Source of the DNA: Opitutia bacterium
GTDB taxonomy: Bacteria; Verrucomicrobiota; Verrucomicrobiia; Opitutales; Opitutaceae
Assembly (NCBI GenBank): GCA_016217545.1
Contig: JACRHT010000012.1
Span: forward strand, 434,001-498,000
Length of the DNA stretch: 64,000 bases
Reading direction: 5' to 3'
Each line of letters starts with the position of its first letter. Positions within the stretch are counted from its first letter, which is position 1. A model generated the notes under the pieces. The model did no database searches. It was not told where the DNA came from and saw only the letters and a program-made list of their open reading frames with translations. The position numbers and the translations under genes are program-made. Positions 46,574 to 55,597 of the stretch are shown here, piece by piece.

Positions 46574-47149
46574 TTGCTTGCGCCCGGGAGGCCATTAGGG
46601 TGTTTTCCCGGCGGCCCAGCCACCCCTGTGCTCCTGCTTCTGCGAAGCTTTCTGTTTGCGTGCCTGTTTCCCGCCGTAGTTGCGGGCTGGGTGCCTATTG
46701 TGATGTTCGAGCGTCATCCCGTGTGGCTCGAGGAATCGCTGGGCTGGCACGAGTATACGGCAATCGCCTTGGCCGCCTTTGGGCTCGGCAGCTATTTCCA
46801 GTGCGCGTGGCATTTCCTGCAAAAAGGCCGCGGCACGGTGGCGCCGTTCGACTCGCCGCGGAAGCTCGTCCAACGCGGCCTGTATCGCTGGGTGCGCAAT
46901 CCGATGTATATCTCGCTCGGGTTGATCGTCGCGAGCGAGGTGATCTATTTCGAGTCGTGGCGCATCGCGCTCTACCTGCTCTGCCTCGCGTGCGTCGCGC
47001 AGATCGCGGTCGTGCTCCACGAGGAACCGGAACTGGGCTTTCGCTTCGGCGCGATGTATGAGGACTACAAGCGCATCGTGCCGCGCTGGATCCCGCGCCG
47101 TCCGCGTGAATCCGCCTTCGCGCCCGATCCGGGCAACGTGGGACGCTGA
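46574..47149 (+). CDS. Isoprenylcysteine carboxyl methyltransferase-like membrane protein
   Basis: A membrane methyltransferase of the ICMT/PEMT type. TTG at 46574 is chosen because AAGGAGG (46563-46569) lies at good spacing; GTG at 46628 is the alternative, giving a shorter N-terminus. The full form has 191 residues. Family features are the RGLYRWVRNPMYISLGLI motif that binds SAM and the C-terminal HEEPELGFRFGAMYEDYKRI VPRWIP segment. At least four hydrophobic helices are present. The substrate (lipid or small molecule) is unknown, since prenylated Cys proteins are not expected in bacteria. Confidence 0.82.
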   Translation: MLAPGRPLGCFPGGPATPVLLLLRSFLFACLFPAVVAGWVPIVMFERHPVWLEESLGWHEYTAIALAAFGLGSYFQCAWHFLQKGRGTVAPFDSPRKLVQRGLYRWVRNPMYISLGLIVASEVIYFESWRIALYLLCLACVAQIAVVLHEEPELGFRFGAMYEDYKRIVPRWIPRRPRESAFAPDPGNVGR

Positions 47150-47181
47150 GCGCGCCCCGGGGCCGTCGCCCGCTCGCGGGT

Positions 47182-47643
47182 TCAGTCGATCCGGCCTTCG
47201 TCGAAATCCATCAGGTCCGCGACGCTGAGGATTTGGTCCACGCGGTCGGCGCAACCCATGTTGGTCAGCGCCTCTTTCAGGAAATCGCGGCCGCTCGCGG
47301 TCATGCCTTTCTGGACGTATTCGCGGTTCCATTTCGCCACGCGCAGGTCGGCCGGGAAAAGGGTCTTCAGTTTCGCGTCGATCTCCTCGTCGGAAGACGA
47401 CTCGAACACGATCTTCTCCACCGCCGCCGGGTCGATGCCGAGGTGGAGAGAGAGGAAGCGATCCATCCCGCGCTTGTAGTTCTTCGCGTAGCTGGGCGGG
47501 AGCGCGCCGTGCTGCTTCACGTATTTCGCCTTCGCAAGGAAACGCGGCAAGTGCAGCAGGCCGGTCGCCGCGTGCGGCACGTAGGGCGAAGGCAGGCACG
47601 TCAGCACGTCGCCGCTGGAGCCGGGGATGGGTTTCGAGGGCAT
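47182..47643 (-). CDS. DUF5069 domain protein
   Basis: A 153-residue cytosolic protein with the DUF5069 features, including LLHLPRFLAKAKYVKQHGAL and PSYAKNYKRGMDRFLSLHLG, common in Verrucomicrobia. The C-terminal part (RVAKWNREYVQKGMTASGRD) completes the domain. No function is known. It is convergent with the ICMT-like gene and stands apart from the cyclase operon. Confidence 0.78.
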   Translation of the reverse strand: MPSKPIPGSSGDVLTCLPSPYVPHAATGLLHLPRFLAKAKYVKQHGALPPSYAKNYKRGMDRFLSLHLGIDPAAVEKIVFESSSDEEIDAKLKTLFPADLRVAKWNREYVQKGMTASGRDFLKEALTNMGCADRVDQILSVADLMDFDEGRID

Positions 47644-47693
47644 CGGTGCACAGCCAACTTATCCGCCGCCGACTGGCAAGCGCGCGGGTGACC

Positions 47694-48623
47694 CTAGAAC
47701 TCCCAACGCACGCCCGCACCCGCGCCGGCTTCCCAGCGGGCGTAGTCCGCGATGCCGGGCTCCGTGCTGTCGCGGCGCTCGTGACTCACGAAGACGCGCA
47801 GTTCGCACCGCTCGCGCCACGCGTAGATCAACTCGGCACCGAGCGAGCCGGTGACGTCGCGGCGCGAGCGGTCGGCATGAGTGTAGCCGGTCGCGAGGGC
47901 GCGCGCGGTGGCGCGCCAGGAGAGTTTGCCGCGCACCGGCTGCTGCCAGGCCGCCGTCAGGCCGGCTTCGGCGCGGTCGTTCCAGCTCCGCGGCAGCAAG
48001 CCGTAGGTGTCGGTGACCGACCAGCGCCGGGTGAGATCGACGCCGAGCAGGAGGATCGACTGGCGCGCCAGGCTCCATTGCCGATAGACGGCGGCATCCC
48101 ACGCGAGCTCGCGATAAAAGGTGCGGTGCGCGCTGCGATTGTGGAGCAGCGTGCCTTGGAGCGAGCTGGCGGCGAGCCATGGGCCGCGTTGCCAAGTCGC
48201 GCGAGTGTGCGCGCCGAGCAGGTCGAAGTTGTTTCGGTCGACCTGGAGGAAATCGATCACCCGGTCGTCGCCGCCCGCGAGACCGTAGCGGAAAACCTGC
48301 CCGTGCGCGCCGGCGGAGAGGCGCAACCGGCCTTCAGCGAACGCACGGTCGAGGCAATGCACGTCGCCGCCGAGCTGGAAGGACGACACCGTCGTCTGTC
48401 CGGGATTGGTCTCGGTGAACGTGGTGTTGTCGGTCCACGAGGCATCGACGCGCGACCACAGCGTGAAACGCGCGGCGCGCGCGGCCGCGGGCTGGAGCAG
48501 GTATTGCGGACCGGTGTCGTCGAGCTCGCCGCGGTAGATTTCCTCGACCGCCGCGGAGCGCTCGGCGGCGAACAGGCCGAGCGGCAGCAAGGCGAGGAGG
48601 AGAGAGCGAAGTGACAGGGACAT
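47694..48623 (-). CDS. Probable outer-membrane beta-barrel protein, third gene of cyclase-FecR operon
   Basis: A 309-residue exported protein (signal peptide MSLSLRSLLLALLPLGLFAA). The rest is rich in alternating polar/aromatic strands (RFTLWSRVDASWTDNTTFTE, WRATARALATGYTHADRSRR, CELRVFVSHERRDSTEPG) and ends in an aromatic residue (GVRWEF), as outer-membrane barrels do. It follows the FecR-domain gene after 11 bp. It could be the outer-membrane partner of that protein, by analogy with autotransporter or two-partner arrangements. The family is not recognised. Confidence 0.65.
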   Translation of the reverse strand: MSLSLRSLLLALLPLGLFAAERSAAVEEIYRGELDDTGPQYLLQPAAARAARFTLWSRVDASWTDNTTFTETNPGQTTVSSFQLGGDVHCLDRAFAEGRLRLSAGAHGQVFRYGLAGGDDRVIDFLQVDRNNFDLLGAHTRATWQRGPWLAASSLQGTLLHNRSAHRTFYRELAWDAAVYRQWSLARQSILLLGVDLTRRWSVTDTYGLLPRSWNDRAEAGLTAAWQQPVRGKLSWRATARALATGYTHADRSRRDVTGSLGAELIYAWRERCELRVFVSHERRDSTEPGIADYARWEAGAGAGVRWEF

Positions 48624-48634
48624 CGCGGGCACGA

Positions 48635-50461
48635 TCAGTTGGGTTTGGCGATTTGGATCGCGACGGGTTGCGCGCCCGTGCCGCCCACGGCGGCGGGCAC
48701 GTAATCCTGCGCCGGCTTGCCGTCGTAGGTGACATCGCGGATGAAGTTCACGTAGCCGGTGAGCGCGGAGGCGCCGGTGTTGGGGTTCGGCGCGAGCAGG
48801 CCGTTTTCGCTGACCAGCCGCACCGTCGTGCCGCCGGCGAAGTGCACGGACTCGAGGACGAGCGTGCGCGCGCCGAGATTGACCTCCGCAAAGGCGCGGA
48901 AATCCAACGCGCGCGCGGTGAGCGTATCGTTGCCCGTGCCTTGGAAAACGCTGTGCGCCGGCGCGGTGAACGTGAGCGTGTCGAACGTCACCGGCCCGCC
49001 GGAGTCGGCCCAGAAGTTCCCGCCGAGCGCGAAGGACGTCTGCCGGATCGTGACGCCGCTCGCCCCGGAAATCGCAAAGCTGCCGCCGGGCGCATCGACG
49101 AGCGCGCGCGCCACCGACACGCTGCCGATGCGGGCGTCGAGATTCACCGCTCCGGCGACCGTCGCGTCCGCGCCGATCGGCGCATCCGCGTGGAAGATCG
49201 TGCCGTCGAGCACGACGTCGCCGCTGTGCGATTGGAGGATCACGCCGCCGCCGTGCGATTCGAAGGTGACCGCGCCGAGCGTGAACGTCTCGTCGGTGTC
49301 GAAATAGAACGTCCCGGGCCTCGCGCTCGTGAATGTCGCCGAGATGATGCCGCTGCCGGGCAGGTTCACGCGCGGGCTGAAGAACCGCAGATAGCTCACG
49401 TTGCCGAGATCCGTGAAGCGCAGCGAGCCGGTCACGTCGATCCGCTGCTTCCCGACAAGCTGGAAATCCGCCGGGCCGCCCCACGTGGCGAGGCTGAGGG
49501 TCGGCGTGGTGATCGTCAGCGTGTCGGCGAGGAGGCCGGTGAGCAACGTGTCGGATTGCGAATTGAGGAAGGTGCTCTCGCTCATCGGCACCAGCAACGG
49601 CGTGCGGAAGAGGCGCGCTTCCGGGAGCGTGGCGCTGGCGAGCGTCGTGGACGTGTTTAGCGCGAGGCGCTGCGCCCCGGTGAACTCGCCGAAGAGATGG
49701 TTGTCGGCGTCGGGACCCGCGGTCTCGATGCCGCTCACCTGCGTCTCGCTGCTGGCCGCGAACACGAGAAATCCCGTCGTGACGTAGCGGCCGAGCCCCA
49801 CGGCCTTGCCTTGCGTCTGGATCGCGCGATCGATCCGCGCCTGCGAGGGCAGTGGGCGCGAGAAACCCTGGACGAGCTTCGAGCCCTTCACCTGCCGCGC
49901 GAGGTCGAACGGCACCACCGGGCCGGGCAAGCCGACGCCGCCAGCGCCGGGGCGCACGAAGGTGAGCTGGCCGGCCTCGAGCTGGAGCGCGTTGCCGGAG
50001 GCAAATTTCACCTCGGCGCGGCCTTCGAGCACGAGCAGCTTGTAGCCGCCATCGGGAGTGGTCGCGGCGATGAGCGTGGTGCCGAGCACCGTGGCGGAGG
50101 CCGACGTCGTGCGGATCGTGCCGCCGCCCTTGCCGGTCGGGGAATGGAACAACAGGCTGCCGCGGTCGAGGCGCAGCTCGCGGCCGCGCGGATCGAAGGC
50201 GAAGAGCGTGTTCGCGCCGACGCGCGTGATCGTGCCGTCCTCCGCGCGCAACTCCGCGCGCGACTCTCGCCCCGTGCGCAGGCGGTCGGGCGCGCGCAGC
50301 TCCATTTGCACGGCGGCCGGCGTCACGGCGTCCGTCGGCACGGCGATGCGGTCGACCTGATTGACGACTTCGGTGACGGTGGAGCGGTCCAACACCAGCG
50401 GCGAGGCGGACAAGACGGAGGCGGCCAGCGCGAAGAAGCAGAGGCTGGGAACGATTTTCAT
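48635..50461 (-). CDS. Secreted FecR-domain protein with adhesin-like repeats
   Basis: A 608-residue exported protein (signal peptide MKIVPSLCFFALAASVLSAS). The FecR-type domain lies at about residues 50-170 (RTGRESRAELRAEDGTITRV, GRELRLDRGSLLFHSPTGKG, TTLIAATTPDGGYKLLVLEG). The C-terminal two thirds are beta-rich, with strands such as GVILQSHSGDVVLDGTIFHA and FAISGASGVTIRQTSFALGG, like filamentous-haemagglutinin-type surface proteins. In this form FecR is not an anti-sigma factor. The cyclase gene precedes it and a barrel gene follows, suggesting one operon for a surface structure under cyclic-nucleotide control. Confidence 0.82.
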   Translation of the reverse strand: MKIVPSLCFFALAASVLSASPLVLDRSTVTEVVNQVDRIAVPTDAVTPAAVQMELRAPDRLRTGRESRAELRAEDGTITRVGANTLFAFDPRGRELRLDRGSLLFHSPTGKGGGTIRTTSASATVLGTTLIAATTPDGGYKLLVLEGRAEVKFASGNALQLEAGQLTFVRPGAGGVGLPGPVVPFDLARQVKGSKLVQGFSRPLPSQARIDRAIQTQGKAVGLGRYVTTGFLVFAASSETQVSGIETAGPDADNHLFGEFTGAQRLALNTSTTLASATLPEARLFRTPLLVPMSESTFLNSQSDTLLTGLLADTLTITTPTLSLATWGGPADFQLVGKQRIDVTGSLRFTDLGNVSYLRFFSPRVNLPGSGIISATFTSARPGTFYFDTDETFTLGAVTFESHGGGVILQSHSGDVVLDGTIFHADAPIGADATVAGAVNLDARIGSVSVARALVDAPGGSFAISGASGVTIRQTSFALGGNFWADSGGPVTFDTLTFTAPAHSVFQGTGNDTLTARALDFRAFAEVNLGARTLVLESVHFAGGTTVRLVSENGLLAPNPNTGASALTGYVNFIRDVTYDGKPAQDYVPAAVGGTGAQPVAIQIAKPN

Positions 50462-50474
50462 GACGGAGAGCGGT

Positions 50475-52562
50475 TTATTTTTCTTCGAGGCGGAGCGTGC
50501 CATCCCACGACGCGGGCGGGTGCGCGGCCAGCGCCTCGGCGCGTTGCGCCTGGAATGCGACCAGCTCGCGCGCTCGCGGCGCGTCGGGGGCGAGCGTGGC
50601 AAAGTTCGCTCGCGCCGCAGCGAATTCGCCGGCCTGGAGCAGCGCGACGGCTTTTTGGTAACCATTTTGCCACAATGGCTCGGGCTCGTCGGCGCGGCCG
50701 ATCGGAGTGAACACCTCCACCGGCGCCGCCCGGCCCGCGAGGCCGAGACGCGCGACGGACGCGAACCGGAAACGCCCCGCGGCGAGCCGCGCGACCGGCT
50801 CGCCCACGAGCAGCGGCAGCCCGAGGTGCTTCGTCGCGCCTTCGAGGCGCGAGGCGGTGTTCACGGCGTCGCCGAGCACGCCGAACTCCATGCGACGCGG
50901 GTGGCCGATGTTGCCGACGGTGACGACGCCGTGCTGCAAACCGACGCCCATGCGCAGCGGCACGCGATCGACGCGCGCCGCCCACCCGGCGTTGAGGCGC
51001 GCGAGCGCCTCGTCCATCGCGAGCGCGGCGGCGACGGCGCGCTCCGCGTCGGCGGCCTCGCCCGCCGAATGCGTGTCGCCCCACACCGCGAGGATCGCGT
51101 CGCCGATGAATTTCTGCACCGTGCCGCCCTCCGCGAGGATGCAATCGACCGTCGCGTGCAGATACTCGTTGAGCTGCGTCACGAGTTCGGCCGCCGGCCG
51201 TTCCTCCGAGAGTCGCGTGAAGCCGCGCAAATCCGAGAACAACACCGTCACGGGCCGACGCTCGCCCCGCATGGTCGCGGCGAGCGACTCCGGCTGGCTC
51301 ACGATCACCGCCGCGATCTGTTCCGAGACGTAGCTGCCGAGCAGATTCCGCAACCGCCGCCGTTCGCGCTGCTCGCCGACGTAGCGCACCGCGATGCCTC
51401 CGAGCCCCGCAGTCAACAGCGCCAGCGAGGGCGCCGCCACCGGCAACAAGCCGCCGCCCTGCAACAGCACGAGCTGCGCGACCAGCAGCCACGTCACCAG
51501 AGCGGCACTCAGGACAAGCAGCTGCCGCACCGGACCCGCGGCGCGCAAGCAGACGCCACCGGCCAACGCCGCCGCCAGCGCCACCGCCAGCCAGTCCAAC
51601 CACGCGGGCAGCGCCCACAGCAGACCGCGGCCCGTGATCGATGCGATCAAGTTCGCCTGCACCTCGGCGCCGGCCATCAGACCGAACGGCGTGGCGTGGT
51701 AATCCTTGAACCGCACTTCCGACCCCGGCCCGATCACCACGATGCGATCGCGGAAGAACTCGCCGCGCGCGAGCACCGAGCCATTCCAGCGGTCGGCGAG
51801 AAAGAGGTGCTCGATCGGCACGCGGGGAATCGTCCCGCCCGGTCCGGCGTAATTGACGATGCCCCCGTGGGGCGCGGCCGGCAACGCGCCGCCTAGTGCC
51901 CGCGCCACGGCCAACGCGAACGACGGCTCGCGCGGCTCACGCCCGAACGCGTCGCCGAGCAACTCGCCCGCCGTCAGGCTCAGGCGCGTGGTGCGCACGA
52001 CCTGGTCGTCGTCCGGCCAAATGTTCGCGTATCCAGTGCTCACCCGCGGCAACCCCCGCGTGAACGCCGCGCGCGGCTCGATCACCGTCACGCTGCGCTC
52101 ACCCTCCAGCGTGTCGCCGACTTCGTATTGCCGCGCCAAAATCACCGGCAACGGCGCCGCGGCGAGCGCCGCCGCGAACTCCGGATCGCCGGCCGTCTCC
52201 GCCACGAAGACGATGTCGAACGCCACGGCGCGAGCCCCGGCGCGCGCGAGCTGGTCGAGCACCGCGGCGAACACCCGCCGATCCCACGGCCACGGCTGCC
52301 CCATGCGCGCGAGCACGGGCTCGCGCCGCGCGACGTCCGGCACCCGCTCCGCCAGCGAAAAACTCGACTCCTCGATGCTCACGATCACCACCGGAGGCAC
52401 GTCGCGCACCGCCCCGCGCAACCGCAGCCGGAAGTCCGCCGTGTCCGCCTCCCAATGGCGGAGCCACGCCCAGGGGAGTGCGAAAAAGCCCGCCGCCGCG
52501 AACGTGCACAGCAGGATGGCACGGCGACCGAAAGACACGGAGCTGGAGCGTGGATTTCTCAC
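50475..52562 (-). CDS. CHASE2-domain adenylate/guanylate cyclase
   Basis: A 695-residue membrane cyclase that would make a cyclic nucleotide in response to an extracellular signal. GTG at 52562 is the likely start (VRNPRSSSVSFGRR, then the first span). The CHASE2 sensor (about 35-330) is followed by three spans (WLDWLAVALAAALAGGVCL, LLVLSAALVTWLLVAQLVLL, LPVAAPSLALLTAGLGGIAV) and a class III cyclase domain (about 440-640), with metal Asp residues in VLFSDLRGF and KFIGDAILAVWG, and LGDAVNTASRLE. It heads the minus-strand operon with the FecR-domain gene. Transcription is divergent from serA. Confidence 0.92.
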   Translation of the reverse strand: MRNPRSSSVSFGRRAILLCTFAAAGFFALPWAWLRHWEADTADFRLRLRGAVRDVPPVVIVSIEESSFSLAERVPDVARREPVLARMGQPWPWDRRVFAAVLDQLARAGARAVAFDIVFVAETAGDPEFAAALAAAPLPVILARQYEVGDTLEGERSVTVIEPRAAFTRGLPRVSTGYANIWPDDDQVVRTTRLSLTAGELLGDAFGREPREPSFALAVARALGGALPAAPHGGIVNYAGPGGTIPRVPIEHLFLADRWNGSVLARGEFFRDRIVVIGPGSEVRFKDYHATPFGLMAGAEVQANLIASITGRGLLWALPAWLDWLAVALAAALAGGVCLRAAGPVRQLLVLSAALVTWLLVAQLVLLQGGGLLPVAAPSLALLTAGLGGIAVRYVGEQRERRRLRNLLGSYVSEQIAAVIVSQPESLAATMRGERRPVTVLFSDLRGFTRLSEERPAAELVTQLNEYLHATVDCILAEGGTVQKFIGDAILAVWGDTHSAGEAADAERAVAAALAMDEALARLNAGWAARVDRVPLRMGVGLQHGVVTVGNIGHPRRMEFGVLGDAVNTASRLEGATKHLGLPLLVGEPVARLAAGRFRFASVARLGLAGRAAPVEVFTPIGRADEPEPLWQNGYQKAVALLQAGEFAAARANFATLAPDAPRARELVAFQAQRAEALAAHPPASWDGTLRLEEK

Positions 52563-52782
52563 GTGAATACTCGATCCATTCCCGGCTACGGCCGCTCCGC
52601 GGCAAGCGCCAACAGTGCGCAGATCTTGCTCACCGGCGGCCGCGGAGGTCTCGCTCGATCCGGCGCGCTCCGGTCCGAGGGCCCAGCGCGACGCACGGCC
52701 TGGGGATTTCCCCGCCGCCACCGCGCGTGACACAAGACGGCCTTGCCCGCGCCGTGGTTCGCAGAGACCCTGCGCTCCCGCC

Positions 52783-54018
52783 ATGCAAAAGCACTCCTTC
52801 GACAAACGCCGCATCAAGATCCTGCTCCTCGAAGGCATCCACCCGAACGCCGTGGATGTCCTCTCCGCCAGCGGCTACTCGTCGGTGAAGTCCCTGCCCA
52901 AATCCCTCGCGGGCGACGCGCTCAAGTCCGCATTGAAGGACGTGCACTTCCTCGGCATCCGCTCCCGCACTGACATGACCGCGGAGATGCTCGAAGCCGC
53001 GCCGAAGCTCACCGCGATCGGCTGCTTCTGCATCGGCACCAACCAGGTCGATCTCGCCGCCGCCGCCAAGCGCGGCATCCCCGTTTTCAACGCGCCCTAC
53101 TCGAACACCCGCAGCGTCGCCGAGCTCGTCATCGGCGAAGCCATCATGCTCCTCCGCGGCATCCCCGACAAAAACGCCCTCGTCCACCGCGGCGGCTGGT
53201 CGAAGAGCGCCGAGGGCAGCGTCGAGGTCCGCGGCAAGACGCTTGGCGTCGTCGGCTACGGCCATATCGGCACGCAAGTCAGCATCCTCGCCGAACACCT
53301 CGGCATGCGCGTGCTCTTCTACGACATCGAGGGCAAGCTCCCGCTCGGCAACGCCAAGCCCGTCCAGAAACTCTCTTCGCTCCTCGCGGAGTCCGATGTC
53401 GTCTCGTTGCACGTTCCGGAAAACGCCTCGACGAAGAACCTGATCGGCAAGGCCCAGCTCGCGCAGATGAAAAAAGGCGCGCATCTCATCAACGCCGCCC
53501 GCGGCACCGTCGTCGACATCGACGCCCTCGCCGACGCGCTCGAGAAAAAGCACCTCGGCGGCGCCGCCATCGACGTTTTTCCCGTCGAGCCCAAGGGCAA
53601 CGACGAGGAATTCCTCTCGCCGCTCCGCAAGTTCGACAACGTCATCCTCACGCCGCACATCGGCGGCAGCACCATCGAGGCGCAGGCCGGCATCGGCACC
53701 GAAGTGGCCGAAAAACTCGTCCGCTACTCCGACAACGGCTCCAGCGTCACCGCGGTGAATTTCCCCGAGGTCACGCTCCCCGAGCACGCTGGCACCGGCA
53801 AATCGCGCCTGCTGCACGTGCACAAGAACATCCCCGGCGTCCTCGCGCACGTGAACGAAAAATTCTCCAAGCGCGGCGTGAACATCTCCGCGCAATACCT
53901 GCAGACCAACGAGCACATCGGTTACCTCGTCATGGACGTCGACGCCGGTGCCAGCGAGATCGCCATCGACGAACTGCAGACCGTCCCCGGCACCATCCGC
54001 GCCCGCCTGCTCTACTGA
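52783..54018 (+). CDS. serA: D-3-phosphoglycerate dehydrogenase
   Basis: The first enzyme of serine biosynthesis, oxidising 3-phosphoglycerate to 3-phosphohydroxypyruvate with NAD. 411 residues match the short E. coli-type enzyme (410). The NAD-binding motif is GVVGYGHIGTQVSILAE, followed by the Asp-type acidic residue in VLFYDIE. Catalytic Arg is in INAARGTVVD and the His in LTPHIGGST. The C-terminal ACT domain (RLLHVHKNIPGVLAHVNEKF) would bind serine for feedback control. ATG at 52783 gives MQKHSFDKRRIKILLLEG. Confidence 0.96.
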   Translation: MQKHSFDKRRIKILLLEGIHPNAVDVLSASGYSSVKSLPKSLAGDALKSALKDVHFLGIRSRTDMTAEMLEAAPKLTAIGCFCIGTNQVDLAAAAKRGIPVFNAPYSNTRSVAELVIGEAIMLLRGIPDKNALVHRGGWSKSAEGSVEVRGKTLGVVGYGHIGTQVSILAEHLGMRVLFYDIEGKLPLGNAKPVQKLSSLLAESDVVSLHVPENASTKNLIGKAQLAQMKKGAHLINAARGTVVDIDALADALEKKHLGGAAIDVFPVEPKGNDEEFLSPLRKFDNVILTPHIGGSTIEAQAGIGTEVAEKLVRYSDNGSSVTAVNFPEVTLPEHAGTGKSRLLHVHKNIPGVLAHVNEKFSKRGVNISAQYLQTNEHIGYLVMDVDAGASEIAIDELQTVPGTIRARLLY

Positions 54019-54091
54019 GCCGGAGCGCACGCCTCGCCACACTCTTCTGGGCAGCGCGCTCGCGCGCCGACGCGCCACCCTCGTCGATCCG

Positions 54092-54168
54092 AGGTGGGCG
54101 CCGTCGTCCCTGACGGCGCCGCGAACGCGCCACCGCGCCTCGTCGCCGCCGGGACGTCGGCGACCACC
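54092..54168. repeat. Double-hairpin repeat bounded by AGGTGG/CCACC, copy 2
   Basis: AGGTGG at 54092 and CCACC ending at 54168 enclose a hairpin GGCGCCGTCGTCCCTGACGG plus CGCC, and a second with CCGCCGGGACGTCGGCG. The loops carry GTCCC and GGGAC, as in the copy at 4892-4949. It sits in the 280-bp gap after serA, which holds no gene. Confidence 0.55.
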
Positions 54169-54298
54169 CCACGCAGGCGAACTGCGCTCAGTCGACCGGT
54201 CAGCGCGACCAAATCCACACGGCCGCCTGACTGGCGTGTTATCCCGCCGTGCCGCTCCGCGATTGAATAACCCCGCCGCTTCTGGCGTCCTATTCGGC

Positions 54299-55114
54299 AT
54301 GAATCTCCGCCGCGCCCTGCCCCTGCTCGCCGTGTTGCCCGTTCTCCTGTTCGCGCAACCGCGCGATGAGCGCCGCGGCCCGCGCGTCGTGCTGTTCGAG
54401 CACCCGAACTTCCAAGGCGGCGCCATCGTCCTCTATCCCGGCCAGAGCGTGGAGAACTTCGCGCGCTGGGATTTCGACAACGGCCGTCGCGCCAACGACC
54501 GCGTCACCTCCATCCGCGTCGAGGGCGGCGCCGAGGCGATGGTCTACATCGACGCGAACTACCGCGGCGAAGCCTTGCGCGTCACGAGCGACATCCGCGA
54601 CCTCTCGCGCGGCGACAACGCCATCGTCCGCTTCAACGACCAGATTTCATCCATCCGCGTCGACTTCCGCCGCGGCCCCGAACGTCCGCCCGGCGGCGGG
54701 CCGCGCCCGATGCCGATGCCCGGCATCGACCCGGAAAAAATCGTGCGCCGCTCGTTCCAAGACGTGCTCGAGCGCGAGCCGACCGACGCCGACATGCGCC
54801 GTTATCGCAGCCTCATCATCGAGCGCGGCTACGACGAGAAACGCATCCGCGAAGAACTCCGCCGCACTGAAGAATACCGCGTGCCCTACATGACCATGCG
54901 CCTCAACCGCATCTACCGCGAGGTCCTCGGACGCGACGTCGATCCGCGCGGCTTCGAAGACTATCGCAACAAGATCATCGAACACGGCTGGAACGACGAC
55001 GACATCCGTCGCAGCCTGCGCAACAGCGCCGAATTCCGCAACCGCCCGCGCGTGCAGCCCGCGCCACCGCCCAACGCGGTGCAGGAGCCCGCTGCGCCCG
55101 AGCCCGCGAAGTGA
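54299..55114 (+). CDS. Exported beta/gamma-crystallin protein with two DUF4214-like repeats
   Basis: A 271-residue exported protein (signal peptide MNLRRALPLLAVLPVLLFA). Residues about 28-125 form two beta/gamma-crystallin Greek-key motifs (RVVLFEHPNFQGGAIVLYPG and AMVYIDANYRGEALRVTSDI), each closing with the Ca-binding type motif NDRVTSI and NDQISSI. After a Pro/Met-rich linker, two helical repeats follow (VRRSFQDVLEREPTDADMRR and LNRIYREVLGRDVDPRGFED), resembling DUF4214 repeats found in calcium-binding surface proteins. A role in Ca-dependent structure of the envelope is likely but not proven. The combination of domains is unusual. Confidence 0.8.
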   Translation: MNLRRALPLLAVLPVLLFAQPRDERRGPRVVLFEHPNFQGGAIVLYPGQSVENFARWDFDNGRRANDRVTSIRVEGGAEAMVYIDANYRGEALRVTSDIRDLSRGDNAIVRFNDQISSIRVDFRRGPERPPGGGPRPMPMPGIDPEKIVRRSFQDVLEREPTDADMRRYRSLIIERGYDEKRIREELRRTEEYRVPYMTMRLNRIYREVLGRDVDPRGFEDYRNKIIEHGWNDDDIRRSLRNSAEFRNRPRVQPAPPPNAVQEPAAPEPAK

Positions 55115-55141
55115 TCGGAGCTGGGGCGCGTTCAGCTGCCT

Positions 55142-55595
55142 TGTCATCGCGAGACCCGCAACGCGGGCCGTGGCGATCCCGCTGGAACTGCAGATGGAAG
55201 TCACGTTCTCGCTGCGCTCGCTAGCTGCCTCGCTGCCTACTGGGATTGCGGAATGAAGTGGCGAAGCGTGCGGTAGGGCGGGACCGCTGGGCCCGCCGAG
55301 AACGTGATGCCACCCTCGCGGCGCGCCCAGCGGTCGCGCCCTACCGGTTGTGCCGCCCTCGTCACATCTTCGGAATATCCTCCATAGTGTAGCGCAGTTC
55401 TCCGGCCTGCTCCGGGCAAGGCGGGCTGGAAGCCCGCGCGACGAAGCCCCCGTTTCCGCCCACCGTGTTTTGGCACGCTCTGGCACTGCTCCGTCAGGTC
55501 CCCGATTTATTCTCGGAGAACGCGAGGTAGCCCGGCCTCTCCGAGGACGGGTCCCAAGCACCCGCGCCCGGAGGTCCACTGACGTAACGGAGTAG
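55142..55595. other. Gene-free stretch packed with palindromic repeats
   Basis: The 483 bp between the crystallin-type gene and the first paralogue hold no convincing gene. They contain repeat-like hairpins: TCATCGCGAGACCCGCAACG running to 55176, family A copy 4 (55272-55345), GGCGGGCTGGAAGCCCGCG near 55428 and GGCCTCTCCGAGGACGGGTC near 55533. It looks like a site that has collected several repeat insertions. Confidence 0.6.
55272..55345. repeat. Dispersed palindromic repeat family A, copy 4
   Basis: GGTAGGGCGGGACCGCTGGG at 55272 and CCCAGCGGTCGCGCCCTACC ending at 55345, with a centre (GAGAACGTGATGCC) shared with copy 1 (4769-4841). It has the right arm of copies 2 and 3 but the centre of copy 1. 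Confidence 0.9.
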
Positions 55596-55597
55596 TG

